Both the position numbers and the translations under genes were made by a program. Shown here one piece after another: positions 53,194 through 63,084 of a stretch of 64,000 nt of DNA. Where the stretch lies: the NCBI GenBank assembly GCA_021405325.1, contig QWII01000009.1, positions 124,001 through 188,000 of the forward strand, given 5' to 3'. Each line of letters begins with the position of its first letter. The stretch's first letter is position 1. The notes below the pieces were generated by a model that was given only the letters and a program-made list of their open reading frames with translations, was not told where the DNA came from and made no database searches. Source of the stretch: Caldilinea sp. CFX5. GTDB taxonomy: Bacteria > Chloroflexota > Anaerolineae > Caldilineales > Caldilineaceae.

Positions 53194-54243
53194 ATGATCA
53201 AACCACCCAAACTGCAACCGGGCGATAAAGTCGCTGTCGTTTCTCTTTCATGGGGCGGTCCTGCGCTCTTCCCGCACCGCTATCAGGCCGGCAAGGCGCA
53301 GTTAGCCGCCGAATTTGGCGTCACGGTGATCGACATGCCCCATGCGCTGGCCGATCCGGCGTGGCTCCAGCGCAACCCCAAAGCGCGGGCGGATGATCTC
53401 ATGGCCGCCTTTGCCGACCCTTCGATCAAGGCGATTATCGCCAGCATTGGCGGCGATGATTCGCTCCGCACGTTGCCCTACACCGATCTCGCGGTGATCC
53501 GCGCCAACCCGAAGATTTTTATGGGCTACTCGGACACGGTGATTACCCACTTCGCCTGTTTCAAAGCGGGGCTGGTCTCCTTTTATGGGCCGGCGATCAT
53601 GGCTGGGTTTGGCGAAAATGGGGGACTGTTTCCCTACATGGTCGATTCGGTGCGGCGCACCCTCTTTTCAGCCGACCCCATCGGCGTCATTCCCCCCAAT
53701 CAAGATGGCTGGACGGTTGAATTTCTCAACTGGGCCGACCCAGCCAACCAGCCGCGCCAACGGGCCTTACAACCTTGCACGGGCTGGCGCTGGCTGCAAG
53801 GTAGTGGCATCCATCGCGGCCATTTGATTGGTGGCTGTCTCGAAGTCCTCGACTGGCTGCGCGGTACAGAATTCTGGCCCAGTCAGACGCAGTGGCGCAA
53901 TGCCCTGCTCTTTTTGGAAACATCCGAGGATGCACCGTCACCGGAAGCGGTAGTATACTATCTCCGTACCTTTGCTGTCCTGGGTGTCTTACCCCTGCTC
54001 GCCGGCATTCTTTTTGCTCGACCCGGCGGACAGGTCGCCCCTGAAAAATTTGTTGCGTATGAGCAAGCGCTGTTGCAAGTGATTGTCGAAGAAAATGGGC
54101 TGACCGCTCTGCCCATCATCGCCGGCATGGACTTTGGTCACACCGATCCCATGTTTGTGTTGCCACTCGGCGTAGAGGCCGAAGTGGATTGTGAGCAGCA
54201 ACGGTTTACTATCATTGAAAACGCCGTTGTCCATCCGGTTTAA
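53194..54243 (+). CDS. S66-family peptidase (LD-carboxypeptidase/MccF-like)
   Basis: A 349-residue S66 enzyme. KAIIASIGGDDS, the nucleophile loop FMGYSDTVITHF (Ser in GYSD), the GHLIGGCLEVL motif and the C-terminal GHTDPMFVLPLGVEAEVD are all present. S66 members either trim murein tetrapeptides (LdcA) or cleave toxic acyl adenylates for self-immunity (MccF). The region nearest the Ser favours the MccF side, but this is not certain. No signal peptide, so cytoplasmic. Confidence 0.85.
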   Translation: MIKPPKLQPGDKVAVVSLSWGGPALFPHRYQAGKAQLAAEFGVTVIDMPHALADPAWLQRNPKARADDLMAAFADPSIKAIIASIGGDDSLRTLPYTDLAVIRANPKIFMGYSDTVITHFACFKAGLVSFYGPAIMAGFGENGGLFPYMVDSVRRTLFSADPIGVIPPNQDGWTVEFLNWADPANQPRQRALQPCTGWRWLQGSGIHRGHLIGGCLEVLDWLRGTEFWPSQTQWRNALLFLETSEDAPSPEAVVYYLRTFAVLGVLPLLAGILFARPGGQVAPEKFVAYEQALLQVIVEENGLTALPIIAGMDFGHTDPMFVLPLGVEAEVDCEQQRFTIIENAVVHPV

Positions 54244-54275
54244 TGCCACCAAGAACTTTGTGCTGAGGTCGTTCT

Positions 54276-55283
54276 ATGCAACCCTTTACTTCGCTGACGC
54301 CAATGGGCCAAACTCGCCGCTTGCGTGCTGTGGCCCATGCCGCCCTCCAGCACTATGCCATTACTGTTCGCCGGCTGTCGTTGCTTACGGTGGATACCAA
54401 CACCATCTTTCGCGTGGATGCCGCTAACGGTGAACGCTACGCGTTGCGGATTAGCACCCCCAGCCAGCACTCCTTAAATGACATTCGTATTGAACTGACC
54501 TGGCTGACTGAACTTGCCCGCGACCCAACCATCAACGTTGTCAAGCCGGTGGCTACTCAAGAGGGTGATTATTTGACCCAAGTAACGCTGCCGACTGTTC
54601 CCGAAACCAGGTGCTGCGTCCTCTTTCATTGGGTTCCTGGCCGCCCCTTAGCGAGCCAGGTATCGCCGGCCCATGTCTATACGTTGGGGACGATCACGGC
54701 AGCCCTGCATGATCATGCCGGCACGGTGCGGCTGCCCCCCGATCTCACGCCGATGACGTGGCATACGGTTTTCTACTATCATCACGAGCCGGTGGTGATT
54801 GATGACCCCGCCTATGCCGCCCTCTTTACACCAGCACGGCGGGAACTGATCCACGCCGTCGCTACGGTTGCCGAGCAAGCCCTGCAAGCACTCGCCCAGT
54901 CGCCAGCGAATCGCATTCTGATTCACGCCGATTTGCACCTCTATAATGTGCATGTCGCGCGTGGACGCCTCTATATCCTGGACTTTGAAGATGTCCTGTT
55001 GGGCTATCCCGTGCAAGATATTGCGGTTACCTTCGCCGCGTTTCGCCGCTACCCGGACGGCGAGGCATTACAGCGCGCCTTTGAAGCAGGGTACAGTAGC
55101 CGCCGACCATGGCCTGTCCAATCCGCCAGCCAACTGACAGCCCTCATTGCCGCCCGTGACCTGATGATGATAAACTATGCTGCACAGGCGGAGGCTGATC
55201 CGGAAGCTGCCGTGGCGCGCATCTGTAGCCGGCTCATGGTTGCCCAGTCACACCTATTGCCAGAAGGGGTAGAACACCCATGA
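54276..55283 (+). CDS. APH-type phosphotransferase
   Basis: A 335-residue kinase of the aminoglycoside/choline phosphotransferase fold. The catalytic loop is ILIHADLHLYNVHV (HxD...N) and the Mg motif is LYILDFEDVLLG. The N-terminal lobe has the Gly-rich YALRISTPS strand. The substrate (aminoglycoside, homoserine, choline or other) is unknown. It follows the S66 gene and precedes another family member. Confidence 0.85.
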   Translation: MQPFTSLTPMGQTRRLRAVAHAALQHYAITVRRLSLLTVDTNTIFRVDAANGERYALRISTPSQHSLNDIRIELTWLTELARDPTINVVKPVATQEGDYLTQVTLPTVPETRCCVLFHWVPGRPLASQVSPAHVYTLGTITAALHDHAGTVRLPPDLTPMTWHTVFYYHHEPVVIDDPAYAALFTPARRELIHAVATVAEQALQALAQSPANRILIHADLHLYNVHVARGRLYILDFEDVLLGYPVQDIAVTFAAFRRYPDGEALQRAFEAGYSSRRPWPVQSASQLTALIAARDLMMINYAAQAEADPEAAVARICSRLMVAQSHLLPEGVEHP

Positions 55284-55357
55284 ATGGCCTAGAGGAAAAT
55301 TCGCTGTCTTTTCGAGTCGAAGCGCTACATCCGTTTGAAAAGAAATTGTTGAGTTGA
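55280..55357 (+). CDS. 25-residue ORF between two phosphotransferase genes
   Basis: Starts at an ATGA overlap with the upstream stop and encodes 25 residues (LSFRVEALHPFEKKLL in part), ending four bases before the next ATG. The tight spacing suggests translation, but it may be chance or a gene remnant; no family recognised. Confidence 0.25.
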   Translation: MNGLEENSLSFRVEALHPFEKKLLS

Positions 55358-55361
55358 TGCT

Positions 55362-56357
55362 ATGCCGACACCTACCCTGCTCTTGAACCAACTGGCCTAC
55401 TGTTACGGCATTGCGCCGGACCAACTCTACTGCCTGACCGATAATCCCGCCGACGGCGTCTATGGCTTTACGCACCAAGGGCAAGCTTTTGTCGTCAAAG
55501 CCGCGGTTTCCACAACGCGGACGTTTGCTACGTTGCAAAGCCAGGTGGATTGGATCAATTTCCTGGCCGCACATGGCGCGCCCATTAGTCGTCCCATCCC
55601 ATCGCCGCAGGGGGTGCTGGTCGAGCAATTGTCGCTGGATGACGCCTTGGTGTCAGCCGTCTGCTATGAACGGGTGGCGGGCGAGCGACCGGCTGTCCCG
55701 ACCTTGAGTGCCGCCCAATGGCAAAGGTGGGGTCAAACTGTGGGTAAACTGCACGCCGTGAGTCTGCACTATCGGCCAGCCCCCCACCACGAGCCGCTTG
55801 AACAGTGGGACGCCAGGGCAAGCCATGACCGGGCGACTATTCCGGCGGAGCAGACGCTTGTCCTGGAAAAGTTCGACGCCTTACAGCACTATTTTCAAGC
55901 GTTGCCCACAGAGCCGCATGGCTATGGTGTGATTCATAGCGATATGCAAGCCAACAATCTCTGTCTCGATAACGGGACGCTCCGGGTCATCGATTTTGAT
56001 AACTGCGCCTATCACTGGTTTCTCATGGACATTGCCACCTCGCTCTATTTTACCTTATGGGAGCGGCCGGCCGGACAGAGCAATGCCGCCTTTGCTGCGT
56101 TTGTGGTGGAGCAGCTTTGGGCCGGGTACGCCCGTGAACACGCGCTGGACGCCGAGTGGCTGGAACGGCTGCCGGTGTTCTTAAAACTCATCGAGATGAA
56201 TAGCTATGTCGCCATCCTTGCATACAATCAAGCAGCGTTGCGTAGCGATCCGGCAGCCGTGCCGCCCAAACATCGGGCTTTGCTGAGTCGTTATCGCGAC
56301 AATATTGAGCAGGATGTGCCGTATATCGAGTCTGCCTATAATCCATGGACAAGGTGA
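55362..56357 (+). CDS. APH-type phosphotransferase
   Basis: A 331-residue kinase of the same superfamily as its neighbour but not closely similar. The catalytic loop is VIHSDMQANNLCL and the Mg motif is LRVIDFDNC; YHWFLMDIATSLYF follows as in homoserine-kinase-like and HtxB/SrkA-type members. Substrate unknown. It is the last gene of the plus-strand run and converges with the giant regulator. Confidence 0.85.
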   Translation: MPTPTLLLNQLAYCYGIAPDQLYCLTDNPADGVYGFTHQGQAFVVKAAVSTTRTFATLQSQVDWINFLAAHGAPISRPIPSPQGVLVEQLSLDDALVSAVCYERVAGERPAVPTLSAAQWQRWGQTVGKLHAVSLHYRPAPHHEPLEQWDARASHDRATIPAEQTLVLEKFDALQHYFQALPTEPHGYGVIHSDMQANNLCLDNGTLRVIDFDNCAYHWFLMDIATSLYFTLWERPAGQSNAAFAAFVVEQLWAGYAREHALDAEWLERLPVFLKLIEMNSYVAILAYNQAALRSDPAAVPPKHRALLSRYRDNIEQDVPYIESAYNPWTR

Positions 56358-56431
56358 GTGAGTAAAGGAGTTGATCTGCCACTGGATTTCTCCTGATTGT
56401 GTCGTGATGGGCTGCTGGCACTTGAGTACCA

Positions 56432-59400
56432 CTAGGCACCAGACATTTGTAATTGGTCAAGGAGCGACTTGGCCTCGCGCAAATCCACAGAGTCAAAGCC
56501 CTCGCTGAACCAGCCGTAGCATTCCGCCAGCATCTGTCGCGCCTCCAGGCTCTTGCCCTGGGTGCGCCACAGCCGGGCCAATTGGACGGTTGCCCGCAGT
56601 TCCATGATTTTGGCCTCTTGCTCGCGGGCGATGGCGATGGCGCGCTGAAAGGAGGCTTCGGCTGCCTGCTCACCATCGATCTGTTGCAGTTGCAATGTTC
56701 CCCGCAGCAGATGTAGCTCAGTATGCGTCCAATAAATCGTGGCCCCCATCTCCAGCGCTTCGGCCACTAGGCTCAACCCTTCTTCGACCTGACCGGCTTT
56801 GCCATAGGTTTCGGCAAGCAGGGCAAGCATTGAGGGTAGGTTCAACATGAACTTCATCATTCGCGTCACTGCGATACCGCGTTGCATCTGGGCTATCCCT
56901 GCTGCCAGATCTCCCTGGGCAGCCAGCGCCCAGCCGTAGAAGGCCCTGGCCGCTTCCTCCAGTGACGCAGGCCCATGCTTCGTCGCCAGTTCAATGCAGG
57001 CCTCGGCGGCCTGCTGGGCAGCCGGCGCATCCCGCCGCCATTGATGGAGCATCGCCAGGAAGCAGAGCACGATCGTCTCGGGGTAGGGGCGATTGGTAAA
57101 CCCCTGGGCTAACTTGAGCGCCTCTTGGAAGCGAAGCAGGGCCTGGTCCGCAAAGCCCAGACGCCACAAGGACAACCCTAGAAAGTTGCCGGCAACGACG
57201 CCCGGATCGTCCGGTAAAATGAAGGTGTACTCTTCTTTGGGGTCGTAGAGCGCCAGGCTTTGTTCCAGGTGGGCGCGGGCCGCAGCAAATTGACCGATGA
57301 ACAACAAGGCGGTGCCCATGACCTGATGGCCACCCACTAGCAGCTTGGGATCCTGCGTTGCCTGGGCCAGTTGCCAGGCATGGACGGCCATCTCATACTG
57401 TAACCGTCCCTCGCCCCTAACCACATAAAACCGTTCGAGCGTAACCAAGGCCGGGAAGATCTGGGGGTCTTGTCCCAGCTTGGGCAGGAGGTCGCGTATC
57501 CGGCTGTAGGTGACGGCCACCTCCGGGTCCCCAAGGCCTTTGCGGGCAACGAGTACGGCGCCCAGACTGAACAGCAAAGCGAGTTCACGTTGTACCCGCT
57601 CGGTTGTCTCGGGTAACATTGCCAACTGCGTCAGGGCCTGGCTAAAATGGCGGCTGGCCTCGAGGTAGGCTACCACGCGCACTGCCTGTTCCCCAGCCAG
57701 GGTTAGATAATCCACCGCCTTGCGCACCAACCCTGCCGCCTGAAAATGGTACGCCAACTGCCCAGCAATCGCCGCCATTTCCCCTGGCTGGTTTCGGTGC
57801 AACGCCTCTAGCGTCTGCCCGACCGCTTCGTGTAAATAGACACGCTCGACCTGATCTAGACGATTATATAAATATTTCTGGAAGAGAATATGGTGAAAGC
57901 GATAGATGGACAAACGTTGCGAACCTAGCTGTTGGCTACCCTGCTCTTGCACAAGGCCATGCTGTTTACTAACCTCGCCACTTAATCGACGTACCAATTC
58001 GCGTCGCTCTACCTGTTCGATCTGGGCCACGACTTCTGCCGTAAAGACCTCACCCTCGACACTGGCTACCTGTAGCGCAGTTTGCAAGGCTGCCGGTAAC
58101 CGCCCCAGGCGCTCACTGATCACACCTTCGACCCGTGCCGGCAGGGTTTTCCAGTCTAACGTCAATCCCTCCCGCCAGTAGCCTTGCTCATCTTGCACCA
58201 AATCGCCGCCTTCCTGTAAATCACGCAACATTTCGACCGTAAAGAGGGCATTCCCGCCGGTTTGCCGCCATAGCGCGTGCCGGAATTCATTCCCGAACCG
58301 GTTTGGTTGGCTATCTAATAGTGCGTTAATAAAGTGGTGTTTGTCAGCTTGTGCTAGATCGATCTGAATCTGACCAAAGGTAGTTCGCAATTCATTGACA
58401 ACGGACTCTAACGGATGTCGTCCTCCCCCACGGCCTAGCGCTACATCGTCCGGTCGATAGATGCCGACTACCAACAGTCGACATCCTTGTAAATGTCGTC
58501 CCAAATGAAAAAGCAGGCTGAGCGAACCGTCATCTGCCCACTGTAAGTCGTCGAGCAATAAGAGCATCGGCCAGCCTTGGGAGATCGTTTGTAACACCTG
58601 CATATATTGGACGAAAAGCCCCTGCTGTTGTAAATCGGTTGTTCTGCGCCTGCTTGTCTGGCGCTCCAAGGTTGCCTTTAATCGCGTTACAATCTCGGCA
58701 TAGCTGAGAGCAATGTCATTCGCACGCGCCATGAGGACTTTACTGGCAATAAAAACATCAATCAAATCTGGTCCGGCTGCCATGATGCTCTGGATCGTGT
58801 GAGGAACCAACTCCGCTAACCGATGTGTATAGCGCTGGCTGAGAACGCCAGTGCCCGAACGCACCTCAACATCACCAACTAGCAATGCCAGGATTTCACG
58901 AAAAGGAAGGTAGGGGTCGCCGATGCCACTGTAGGCGTTGCAGTTTCCGCTAGCTACAACCAGATGAGAGTGTGCCTCCTGTGCACGGCGGGCAAATTCT
59001 TGCACCAGCGCAGTTTTGCCGCTGCCGGCTTCACCAACGACGAAAGCAACTTGTCCTTGACCGATGAGCGCCTTGTTGAGAAACGTTTCTAATTGTGCTA
59101 ATTCTTGTTTGCGTGCAACAAAGAGACTCGCTTCCACATCTGCTGATAGGTAGGCGTCTACCGCCGGCCGGCCCGCGTGCAAGCTGGTCAAACGAGGCGT
59201 CGGATGTGGCACAGCAAGGTCATGTTTGGCTATCGTGTGGCTTGTCGTAGATGGTACTGGGCTGGCAACGTTACCACTGCGCGCCCGGCGCGCTAACGAT
59301 AAAAGGTGTTCTACTGCTTTCTGTTCTCCCTCTAACCCCAAGGCCGGGACAAAGACAGACAAAAGGGTCAGTTCATCGGGCAGCCGTTCATTATGTTCCA

Positions 59401-59548
59401 GCCGGCTGATCTGGCTGATGCTGTAACCGACGGCCAAGGCGAGGTCACGCTGGGTCAGTTGGGCGCGTTGGCGCAAATAGCGCAACAAGTCGCCAAAGGT
59501 GGTTATAGTGGCGATGACATCGTGCTTGGCGGGGGCGGATCGGGCCAT
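56432..59548 (-). CDS. HTH-AAA-TPR regulator (paralog cassette 1)
   Basis: A 1038-residue regulator. An Xre-type HTH cassette (about 20-75: LTQRDLALAVGYSISQISRL), then an AAA_16-type ATPase with Walker A GEAGSGKT at 172-179 and Walker B LLLLDDLQWADD, then long TPR-like helices. The HTH cassette is 66/72 identical to that of the regulator at 60236-63058, while the ATPase parts are unrelated in type. The ATG at 59548 has AGGAGG upstream. A TGTCAA/TGGCAA array lies 27-84 bases upstream. Confidence 0.85.
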   Translation of the reverse strand: MARSAPAKHDVIATITTFGDLLRYLRQRAQLTQRDLALAVGYSISQISRLEHNERLPDELTLLSVFVPALGLEGEQKAVEHLLSLARRARSGNVASPVPSTTSHTIAKHDLAVPHPTPRLTSLHAGRPAVDAYLSADVEASLFVARKQELAQLETFLNKALIGQGQVAFVVGEAGSGKTALVQEFARRAQEAHSHLVVASGNCNAYSGIGDPYLPFREILALLVGDVEVRSGTGVLSQRYTHRLAELVPHTIQSIMAAGPDLIDVFIASKVLMARANDIALSYAEIVTRLKATLERQTSRRRTTDLQQQGLFVQYMQVLQTISQGWPMLLLLDDLQWADDGSLSLLFHLGRHLQGCRLLVVGIYRPDDVALGRGGGRHPLESVVNELRTTFGQIQIDLAQADKHHFINALLDSQPNRFGNEFRHALWRQTGGNALFTVEMLRDLQEGGDLVQDEQGYWREGLTLDWKTLPARVEGVISERLGRLPAALQTALQVASVEGEVFTAEVVAQIEQVERRELVRRLSGEVSKQHGLVQEQGSQQLGSQRLSIYRFHHILFQKYLYNRLDQVERVYLHEAVGQTLEALHRNQPGEMAAIAGQLAYHFQAAGLVRKAVDYLTLAGEQAVRVVAYLEASRHFSQALTQLAMLPETTERVQRELALLFSLGAVLVARKGLGDPEVAVTYSRIRDLLPKLGQDPQIFPALVTLERFYVVRGEGRLQYEMAVHAWQLAQATQDPKLLVGGHQVMGTALLFIGQFAAARAHLEQSLALYDPKEEYTFILPDDPGVVAGNFLGLSLWRLGFADQALLRFQEALKLAQGFTNRPYPETIVLCFLAMLHQWRRDAPAAQQAAEACIELATKHGPASLEEAARAFYGWALAAQGDLAAGIAQMQRGIAVTRMMKFMLNLPSMLALLAETYGKAGQVEEGLSLVAEALEMGATIYWTHTELHLLRGTLQLQQIDGEQAAEASFQRAIAIAREQEAKIMELRATVQLARLWRTQGKSLEARQMLAECYGWFSEGFDSVDLREAKSLLDQLQMSGA

Positions 59549-59574
59549 AGCGCCTCCTGGTATGGACGCAACCT

Positions 59575-59632
59575 TGTCAACTTTGTCAAAAAATGTGCGG
59601 TGGTTGTCAACTCACCTGGCAAAAAATGGCAA
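59575..59632. promoter_or_regulatory. Array B: TGTCAA/TGGCAA half-sites in a divergent promoter
   Basis: Half-sites start at 59575, 59584 and 59605 (TGTCAA) and 59617 and 59627 (TGGCAA); TATTCT at 59654 is 21 nt after the last. It lies between the HTH-AAA regulator (-) and the small paralog gene (+). AGTATATCAC follows at 59672, as in array C at the same distance. Confidence 0.78.
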
Positions 59633-59736
59633 CAGCGATAAACCAAAAGCTGCTATTCTAACGGTGCGCACAGTATATCACGTTCAACCAGTAAGTCGTA
59701 AAAGGATCTTCATTCATCTAAGTAAAGGAGTGCATT

Positions 59737-60126
59737 ATGGCTGACACTAAACTCAGGATTACTTTCAATGACATCGAAATCGCTAGCGATGGCGATCCGG
59801 TAGGTAAAGGGCAAATCTACTGGAATCTTAAGGTTGATGGCGCTGTTGTCACAAGTCGCTCAAGTGCAAATCCCTTGATTATCGGGAGCGGCGAAACGAT
59901 CACGCTCGGCCATGCGACCACAGTCACAAAGTCCAGTGCCGCCGGTACGAAACTCACGGTCAGCGGCTCGGTGTCCGAGAAAGATAGTCTTGACAAGGAC
60001 GACACAGATTCTTTCACCCACACCTACACGGCGGGTAACGACTGGGGGACGGGCAGCGCAAAACCGGCAAGGCTCGTTGACAAAAACCTAAACGTTACAG
60101 TCAATTACACGATTGACCGGGTCTGA
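59737..60126 (+). CDS. Small beta-rich protein, paralog of 51197-51574
   Basis: A 129-residue protein paralogous to the one at 51197: TFNDIEIA, GKGQIYWNLKVDG, VSGSVSEKD and NDWGTG align with TINRITVH, GKGELYWTFDIDG, VSGAVYEKD and NGWGIG. No signal peptide, no known family. Expressed from the divergent promoter that carries array B. AAAGGAG precedes the ATG. Confidence 0.7.
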   Translation: MADTKLRITFNDIEIASDGDPVGKGQIYWNLKVDGAVVTSRSSANPLIIGSGETITLGHATTVTKSSAAGTKLTVSGSVSEKDSLDKDDTDSFTHTYTAGNDWGTGSAKPARLVDKNLNVTVNYTIDRV

Positions 60127-60207
60127 AGCAGGGGGCGCACTCGGCGAATCTGCAACGGTGCGTATGGCGCATTTCATGATAATTAGGACTTGTACGCACG
60201 ACTGGCT

Positions 60208-60248
60208 CCCCCTCTCCTGAAATGATACTGCTGTTTCAGGAGAGGGGG
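60208..60248. terminator. 15-bp hairpin overlapping the stop of the second HTH-AAA gene
   Basis: Arms 60208-60222 and 60234-60248 (CCCCCTCTCCTGAAA) are exact complements with an 11-nt loop; the minus-strand stop at 60236-60238 lies in the right arm. Probably terminates the small plus-strand gene and the minus-strand regulator. Confidence 0.65.
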
Positions 60249-63058
60249 TTGGCGGGTGAGGCGTCTTGCATACGTCCTGATAATTCAAAAGTCAGCGCGA
60301 CTTGCATTGCCTGCTCAAACGGCATGACCTGCCCCTCGATCCAGGCGGTTGCATAAGCGGAATGGCGCAGTTGCGCATAGGCCGCCGTAAGCAAAGGGCG
60401 ACAGTACGCCTCCTTCCAACGATCGGCAATCGGCTTGGGACGCCGAGTAAACCGTTCGGTCACGCCAAAGAGCAGGGCGGCCAGTGCCAGTTTTCCCTGA
60501 AGACGGGCGATTTCGGCGAGACCCACCAGAGCCAGATAGGTGGAATAGATCTCCTGCTCGGCGACAGTCTGGATGGCGCGCTGAAAATTGGTCTGCGCCA
60601 GCGGCAGGTCATTGACCGCCAGCGCCGGGTAGCCAAGCGCCACATAGCTATAGGCGACACGATGGAGATCGCCGGCGGCCTGATTACGTTGGATCGCCTG
60701 CTGGGCATGGGCCGTCGCTGCCTGGTGTTCCTGGTGCAGGTAGTGTACCAACGCCAAATCCAGATAGGCTCGACTGGCGCCACCTCCTCTGTGCCAGTCG
60801 ATGCCGAGTTGCTGCCAGAGGGTCAGGCTTTCGGTCAAGGCGGCCAACGCTCCCGGCAGATCGCCCGCCACCGTCAAGATATGCCCCAGCGTTTGCAAGA
60901 GACCGGCAACCTTGGCCTGCTGTTGCAATTGCCGTTGCCGCGCCAATTGGCTTTGGCATAGCGCCATCGCCCGGGGCGGGTCAAGCAGCGCCATGCTTTC
61001 CCAGACCCAGCGAAACGGCGAATAGCCATCTGCATCCGCGCCGACTTGGGCGGCGAGCTGATAGGTCTGCAAGGCTTGCGCCCGCTTGCCCTGCAAGACC
61101 AGGGCGTCGGCGAGATGAAAATAAGTTCGCCCCAGGAAAAACAAGGACTGTTTTTCCTCGAACCGGTGACGCGCCTGTTGCAAATAGTCCAGCGCTTTGT
61201 CTGCTTCGCCCCGCGCCACTGCCCAGATCCCCAGCAACAAGTTGGCGAGGGCCAGCCCATCCGTTTGGTTGAACAGCGTGAAACGTTGGCGCGCCTCAGT
61301 CGCCAGATCGAAAGAGCGGGGGCTGGTATAGAAGTTCGTGAGGGCCAGCCAAACGATGCCCCAACTATATAATTCATGATCTTTGGAAGCGCTGTGTGAC
61401 AGGGCGTGTTCCAACCAGAGGCGGCCTTCGTGGAAGTTTTTCACAAATTGCCAAAATGGCCCTAAAGCTGTCGCCAGCCGCAAAGACAGGTTCCTATCGT
61501 CGGCTTGGGTGAGGCTCCAGGCAAAAGCGGCCCGCAGATTCTCCAGATCGGCCCGGACGGCGTTGAACCATTGCTCAAACCGCGCGCCCAGCAGGTTGGC
61601 CGGCAACGCTTGTTCGGCTAAGGCCAGATAGCAGGCGAAATGGCGGGCGCGCACCGTTTCTGTCTCGCCCTCTTCCCGCAATTTTTCACCGGCATATTGG
61701 CGAATTGTCTCTAACATGCGGTAGCGGGTCGTTGCCCCCCGCTGTTCAACGATGACCAGGGACTTGTTGACCAGTTGATGCAACAGATCGAATGTCAGCG
61801 GTTGACCTTGACCGCTGTCCGCCACCTGTTCCGCCGCCGCCACCGTCCACCCGCCGGCAAAGACGGAAACAGAACGAAATAAGGCTGCCTCAGCAGGCGT
61901 GAGCAGATCATAACTCCAATCAATCGTCGCGCGTAAGGTCTGGTGGCGGAGCAGGGCGGTGCGTCTACCGGCACTGAGCAAGGTGAAGCGATCCTGCAAA
62001 CGGGCGACCAACTCAGCCAGCGCAAAACTTTTGCAGCGGGCGGCGGCCAACTCCAAGGCCAGGGGAAGGCCATCCACTTGTTGGCAGAGATGGGCAATGA
62101 GTGGGGCATCTTGGTCGGTAAAGCGCAAATCGGCTTTCGTGGCCTGGGTGCGTTCGATGAAGAGTTGCGCCGCCACATAGGGTTGCAACTGGGCCAACGA
62201 CCAGGCCGACCCATCCGGCGCAACCGCGGGCGGCGTGGCAAACGGTAAGAGCGGCCATTCATATTCGCCGGCAATATTCAACGCTTCGCGACTGGTCGCT
62301 ACAATATGCAGCGTTGCTGAGGCGCACAACAGGCGATCCACCATCGCGGCGCAAGTGGCAATCAGATGCTCACAGTTGTCCACAAGCAAGAGGAGCGTTT
62401 TGTGTTGCAGATAGGCTGTCACCACTTCCAGGGGTGTACGGCCTGGCAGTTCGGGCAGTTGAAAGAGGTCCATCAAGGAGCGCGCCACCATGCCACCCTC
62501 CGTAATCGACGCCAGTTCCAGCAGCCAGACGCCGTCGGGAAAAGCGAGGGTGTTCGCAACCGCCAGGGCGAGGCTGCTCTTGCCGACACCACCCACACCT
62601 GTCAATGTGACTAGACGCTGCGCTTGTATGAGGCGTTGTAGGGCACTGATCTCCTGGTCGCGCCCGATGAAGCTGGTCAAGCGGTGGGGCAGGGTGGGCG
62701 CGCAGCGTGCGGCTTGGGGCGCCGGGTGGTCATGGTCGGTTATCGCACGGGCTGGCGCAGGTGCAAGGGGACTGGCCTCGGCTTCCCTGCGCCCCCGACG
62801 CGCCAGGCTCAAAAATCGCTCTACCGTTGCCGGTTCTTGTGCCAACCCCAAGGCCGGGACAAAGACGGATAAGAGGGTCAGTTCATCGGGCAAGCGTTCA
62901 TTGTGTTCCAGACGGCTGATTTGGCTGATGCTGTAGCCCACGGCCAGGGCGAGGTCGCGCTGGGTCAGGTGGGCGCGTTGACGCAAGTAGCGCAGCAAGT
63001 CGCCAAAATTAGTGATAGCAGCGATGACATCATGCTTGACGGTAGCTGATCGGGACAT
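60236..63058 (-). CDS. HTH-NB-ARC/LuxR-like-AAA-TPR regulator (paralog cassette 2)
   Basis: A 940-residue regulator. The N-terminal HTH cassette (1-72) is 66/72 identical to that of the other giant regulator, then an NB-ARC/AfsR-like ATPase with Walker A GVGGVGKS at 154-161 (LTGVGGVGKSSLA), then TPR-like helices. The ATPase type differs from the paralog. The ATG at 63058 has GGAG upstream; the frame is open 22 codons further 5', into array C. The array lies 27-63 bases upstream of the start. Confidence 0.85.
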   Translation of the reverse strand: MSRSATVKHDVIAAITNFGDLLRYLRQRAHLTQRDLALAVGYSISQISRLEHNERLPDELTLLSVFVPALGLAQEPATVERFLSLARRGRREAEASPLAPAPARAITDHDHPAPQAARCAPTLPHRLTSFIGRDQEISALQRLIQAQRLVTLTGVGGVGKSSLALAVANTLAFPDGVWLLELASITEGGMVARSLMDLFQLPELPGRTPLEVVTAYLQHKTLLLLVDNCEHLIATCAAMVDRLLCASATLHIVATSREALNIAGEYEWPLLPFATPPAVAPDGSAWSLAQLQPYVAAQLFIERTQATKADLRFTDQDAPLIAHLCQQVDGLPLALELAAARCKSFALAELVARLQDRFTLLSAGRRTALLRHQTLRATIDWSYDLLTPAEAALFRSVSVFAGGWTVAAAEQVADSGQGQPLTFDLLHQLVNKSLVIVEQRGATTRYRMLETIRQYAGEKLREEGETETVRARHFACYLALAEQALPANLLGARFEQWFNAVRADLENLRAAFAWSLTQADDRNLSLRLATALGPFWQFVKNFHEGRLWLEHALSHSASKDHELYSWGIVWLALTNFYTSPRSFDLATEARQRFTLFNQTDGLALANLLLGIWAVARGEADKALDYLQQARHRFEEKQSLFFLGRTYFHLADALVLQGKRAQALQTYQLAAQVGADADGYSPFRWVWESMALLDPPRAMALCQSQLARQRQLQQQAKVAGLLQTLGHILTVAGDLPGALAALTESLTLWQQLGIDWHRGGGASRAYLDLALVHYLHQEHQAATAHAQQAIQRNQAAGDLHRVAYSYVALGYPALAVNDLPLAQTNFQRAIQTVAEQEIYSTYLALVGLAEIARLQGKLALAALLFGVTERFTRRPKPIADRWKEAYCRPLLTAAYAQLRHSAYATAWIEGQVMPFEQAMQVALTFELSGRMQDASPANPLS

Positions 63059-63084
63059 CGGGGTCTCCGGATCGCACAGATCCT

